DNA from: Caryophanales bacterium UBA3260
GTDB lineage: Bacteria; Bacillota_I; Bacilli_A; RF39; UBA660
Reading direction: 5' to 3'
NCBI GenBank assembly: GCA_002362595.1
Contig: DEUO01000011.1
Span: 1-6,958, forward strand
Length of the DNA stretch: 6,958 nt
Shown piece after piece: positions 5,981-6,958 of this stretch (positions are counted from its first letter, which is position 1; every line of letters starts with the position of its first letter). The position numbers and the translations under genes are program-made. The notes beneath the pieces were generated by a model that worked only from the letters and a program-made list of their open reading frames with translations, searched no databases and was not told the origin of the DNA.

Positions 5981-5990
5981 CATTTGTCAA
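5962..5990 (-). promoter_or_regulatory. Consensus sigma-A promoter of the ABC operon
   Basis: On the minus strand TTGACA (5990-5985) and TATAAT (5967-5962) are perfect consensus boxes exactly 17 bases apart. The start point would be near 5955, giving a leader of only about 18 bases. Such a strong promoter normally needs tight repression, consistent with the operator over the -10. Confidence 0.9.
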
Positions 5991-5993
5991 TAT

Positions 5994-6021
5994 AAAAAAA
6001 CAGATCAATTTAATTGATCTG
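5994..6021 (-). terminator. Intrinsic terminator of the MBL-fold gene
   Basis: CAGATCAA (6001-6008) and TTGATCTG (6014-6021) form a perfect 8-bp stem, nearly extending to 10, around TTTAA. Read on the minus strand it is followed by seven T (6000-5994). It ends 3 bases before the -35 box of the ABC operon and so insulates that promoter from read-through. Confidence 0.92.
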
Positions 6022-6042
6022 CTCGATAAATTGTAATTTGAA

Positions 6043-6915
6043 TTATACCTGTTTCCAAACCATTTTATTATCTTTAAATTCATAACTTAATTTATTTTCA
6101 TCATATAAATATGATAGATATGATTTTATTGTACTTCCAACTAACACATATTGATTAGCATTCATTACCAAGTTATATTCATCAAAAATATATTTTAATA
6201 CTTCCTCAAAAGTCATTTCTTTATCACAAGCATTATATATTTTATTCATAATCTCGTTTACTTTGTTTCTATTAAGTTCTATTAAAGATGAAATATCACT
6301 TGTAGCCTCACAATGAGATGGAATATATAGACTTCCATTTAAAGTATTCAAATAGTCTAAAGTATTAAGGAACTCTCTTACATCATATATAAAGAATAAA
6401 TGATACTTTGTAATTGTTTCTTCACTAAATAGAGAATCTGCTAAAAAATATGCATTATCACTTGTTTTAATTCCTATCATATCAAAGAAGTGTCCTTTTA
6501 AAGAGAAGTATTCTAATCCCTCTGGAAGATTATTTTCTATTGAAGTTACAACTGATTCTTTGGCTAATAAAAATTTATTTCTAATATCTTTAAATGGATA
6601 ACCACCATATAAGAAAGATGATTCTAATATAGGAAATTTTGTAAAAGACTTTTCAATATTATAAGCAAGGATAGTACAATTAGTTCTGTCTTGAATTACT
6701 TTATTTCCTCCAATATGATCTGCATTTGAATGAGTATTTATAATTCCTTTAACATTCCATCCTTGTTCATCAATAATTTTTAATATTTTCTTTCCTGCAT
6801 CCTTATCGTTACCTGTATCTATCAAATAAACATTGTCATCATCAATTTTGTAGATACCAATATTAGTAGCATTTTTTATATAATAGGTTTTCTCTCCAAC
6901 TTTTACTAATTCCAT
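6043..6915 (-). CDS. Metallo-beta-lactamase-fold hydrolase with HxNxDH motif
   Basis: The 290-residue protein has the MBL fold: the early strand VYLIDTGND (29-37), the metal motif THSNADHIGG (61-70), GHFFDMIGI (141-149, His142), ADSLF (159-163, bridging Asp160) and PSHCE (199-203, His201). In the usual HxHxDH the second His is replaced by Asn64, while His62, Asp66 and His67 are kept. The other metal ligands are present, so some metal binding is likely. The C-terminal about 80 residues (MTFEEVLKYIFDEYNLVMN and on) look like the helical or winged tail seen in many MBL hydrolases. The substrate is unknown; beta-lactam hydrolysis is not implied. No signal peptide is seen. GAGGAGG (6925-6931) lies 9 bases before the ATG. 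The gene has its own terminator and is separate from the ABC operon. Confidence 0.92.
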   Translation of the reverse strand: MELVKVGEKTYYIKNATNIGIYKIDDDNVYLIDTGNDKDAGKKILKIIDEQGWNVKGIINTHSNADHIGGNKVIQDRTNCTILAYNIEKSFTKFPILESSFLYGGYPFKDIRNKFLLAKESVVTSIENNLPEGLEYFSLKGHFFDMIGIKTSDNAYFLADSLFSEETITKYHLFFIYDVREFLNTLDYLNTLNGSLYIPSHCEATSDISSLIELNRNKVNEIMNKIYNACDKEMTFEEVLKYIFDEYNLVMNANQYVLVGSTIKSYLSYLYDENKLSYEFKDNKMVWKQV

Positions 6916-6944
6916 AAATTAAATCCTCCTCAACAAATTGTAAT

Positions 6945-6950
6945 TTTATA
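6945..6950 (-). promoter_or_regulatory. Possible -10 box of the MBL-fold gene
   Basis: TATAAA on the minus strand, about 30 bases before the ATG, matches 5/6 of a -10 box. The -35 box would lie beyond the right edge, so this cannot be judged further. Confidence 0.28.
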
Positions 6951-6958
6951 GTTACCTA

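Noticed and set aside
4057..6947. A 15-base direct repeat, ACAAATTGTAATTTT, at 4057-4071 and 6933-6947, as ends of a mobile element
   Set aside because: In DNA this AT-rich, a repeat of that length is expected about once by chance in 7 kb (my rough estimate), and no transposase or integrase lies between the copies.

Overview
The window is very AT-rich, uses TGA as a stop (125-residue regulator) and TGG for Trp, and has strong AGGAG/GGAGG ribosome binding sites. This fits a low-GC Gram-positive bacterium (Bacillota, Clostridia or a related anaerobic class) with the standard bacterial code. No rRNA, canonical tRNA, transposase, phage gene or CRISPR array is visible.

Layout: (1) Positions 1-1344, plus strand: the 3' end of an unidentified gene, a stand-alone NIF3/YqfO-type insert domain, and a class I SAM-dependent methyltransferase, closely spaced with good RBSs, ending at an intrinsic terminator. 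(2) Positions 1379-2805, minus strand: a Nudix hydrolase and, upstream of it, a 273-residue protein whose N-terminal half resembles a transglutaminase-like fold but lacks the expected His. (3) Positions 2806-3001: a divergent intergenic region with an interrupted palindrome and a weak plus-strand promoter. (4) Positions 3002-3868, plus strand: an alpha/beta hydrolase of a DUF1749-like type. (5) Positions 3882-4070: a structured non-coding stretch, GC-richer than its surroundings, whose hairpins pair better when read on the minus strand. (6) Positions 4071-5990, minus strand: a three-gene operon, GntR/YtrA-type repressor, ABC ATPase and ABC-2 permease, with overlapping genes, behind a consensus promoter whose -10 box lies inside tandem 9-bp repeats. 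(7) Positions 5994-6950, minus strand: a metallo-beta-lactamase-fold hydrolase with an altered first metal motif (HxNxDH) and its own terminator, which ends 3 bp from the -35 box of the ABC operon.

The best-understood unit is the self-regulated ABC exporter: the repressor probably senses a toxic or membrane-active compound and relieves repression of itself and the pump, as in the YtrA and Pmt systems. The other genes are small housekeeping or accessory enzymes (nucleotide clean-up, methyl transfer, ester or amide hydrolysis) with no clear shared pathway. The least ordinary element is the minus-strand structured segment at about 3882-3991. It could be a small RNA or a structured 3' UTR of the ABC operon, and it contains an 11-base match to the 3' end of tRNA-Gly.
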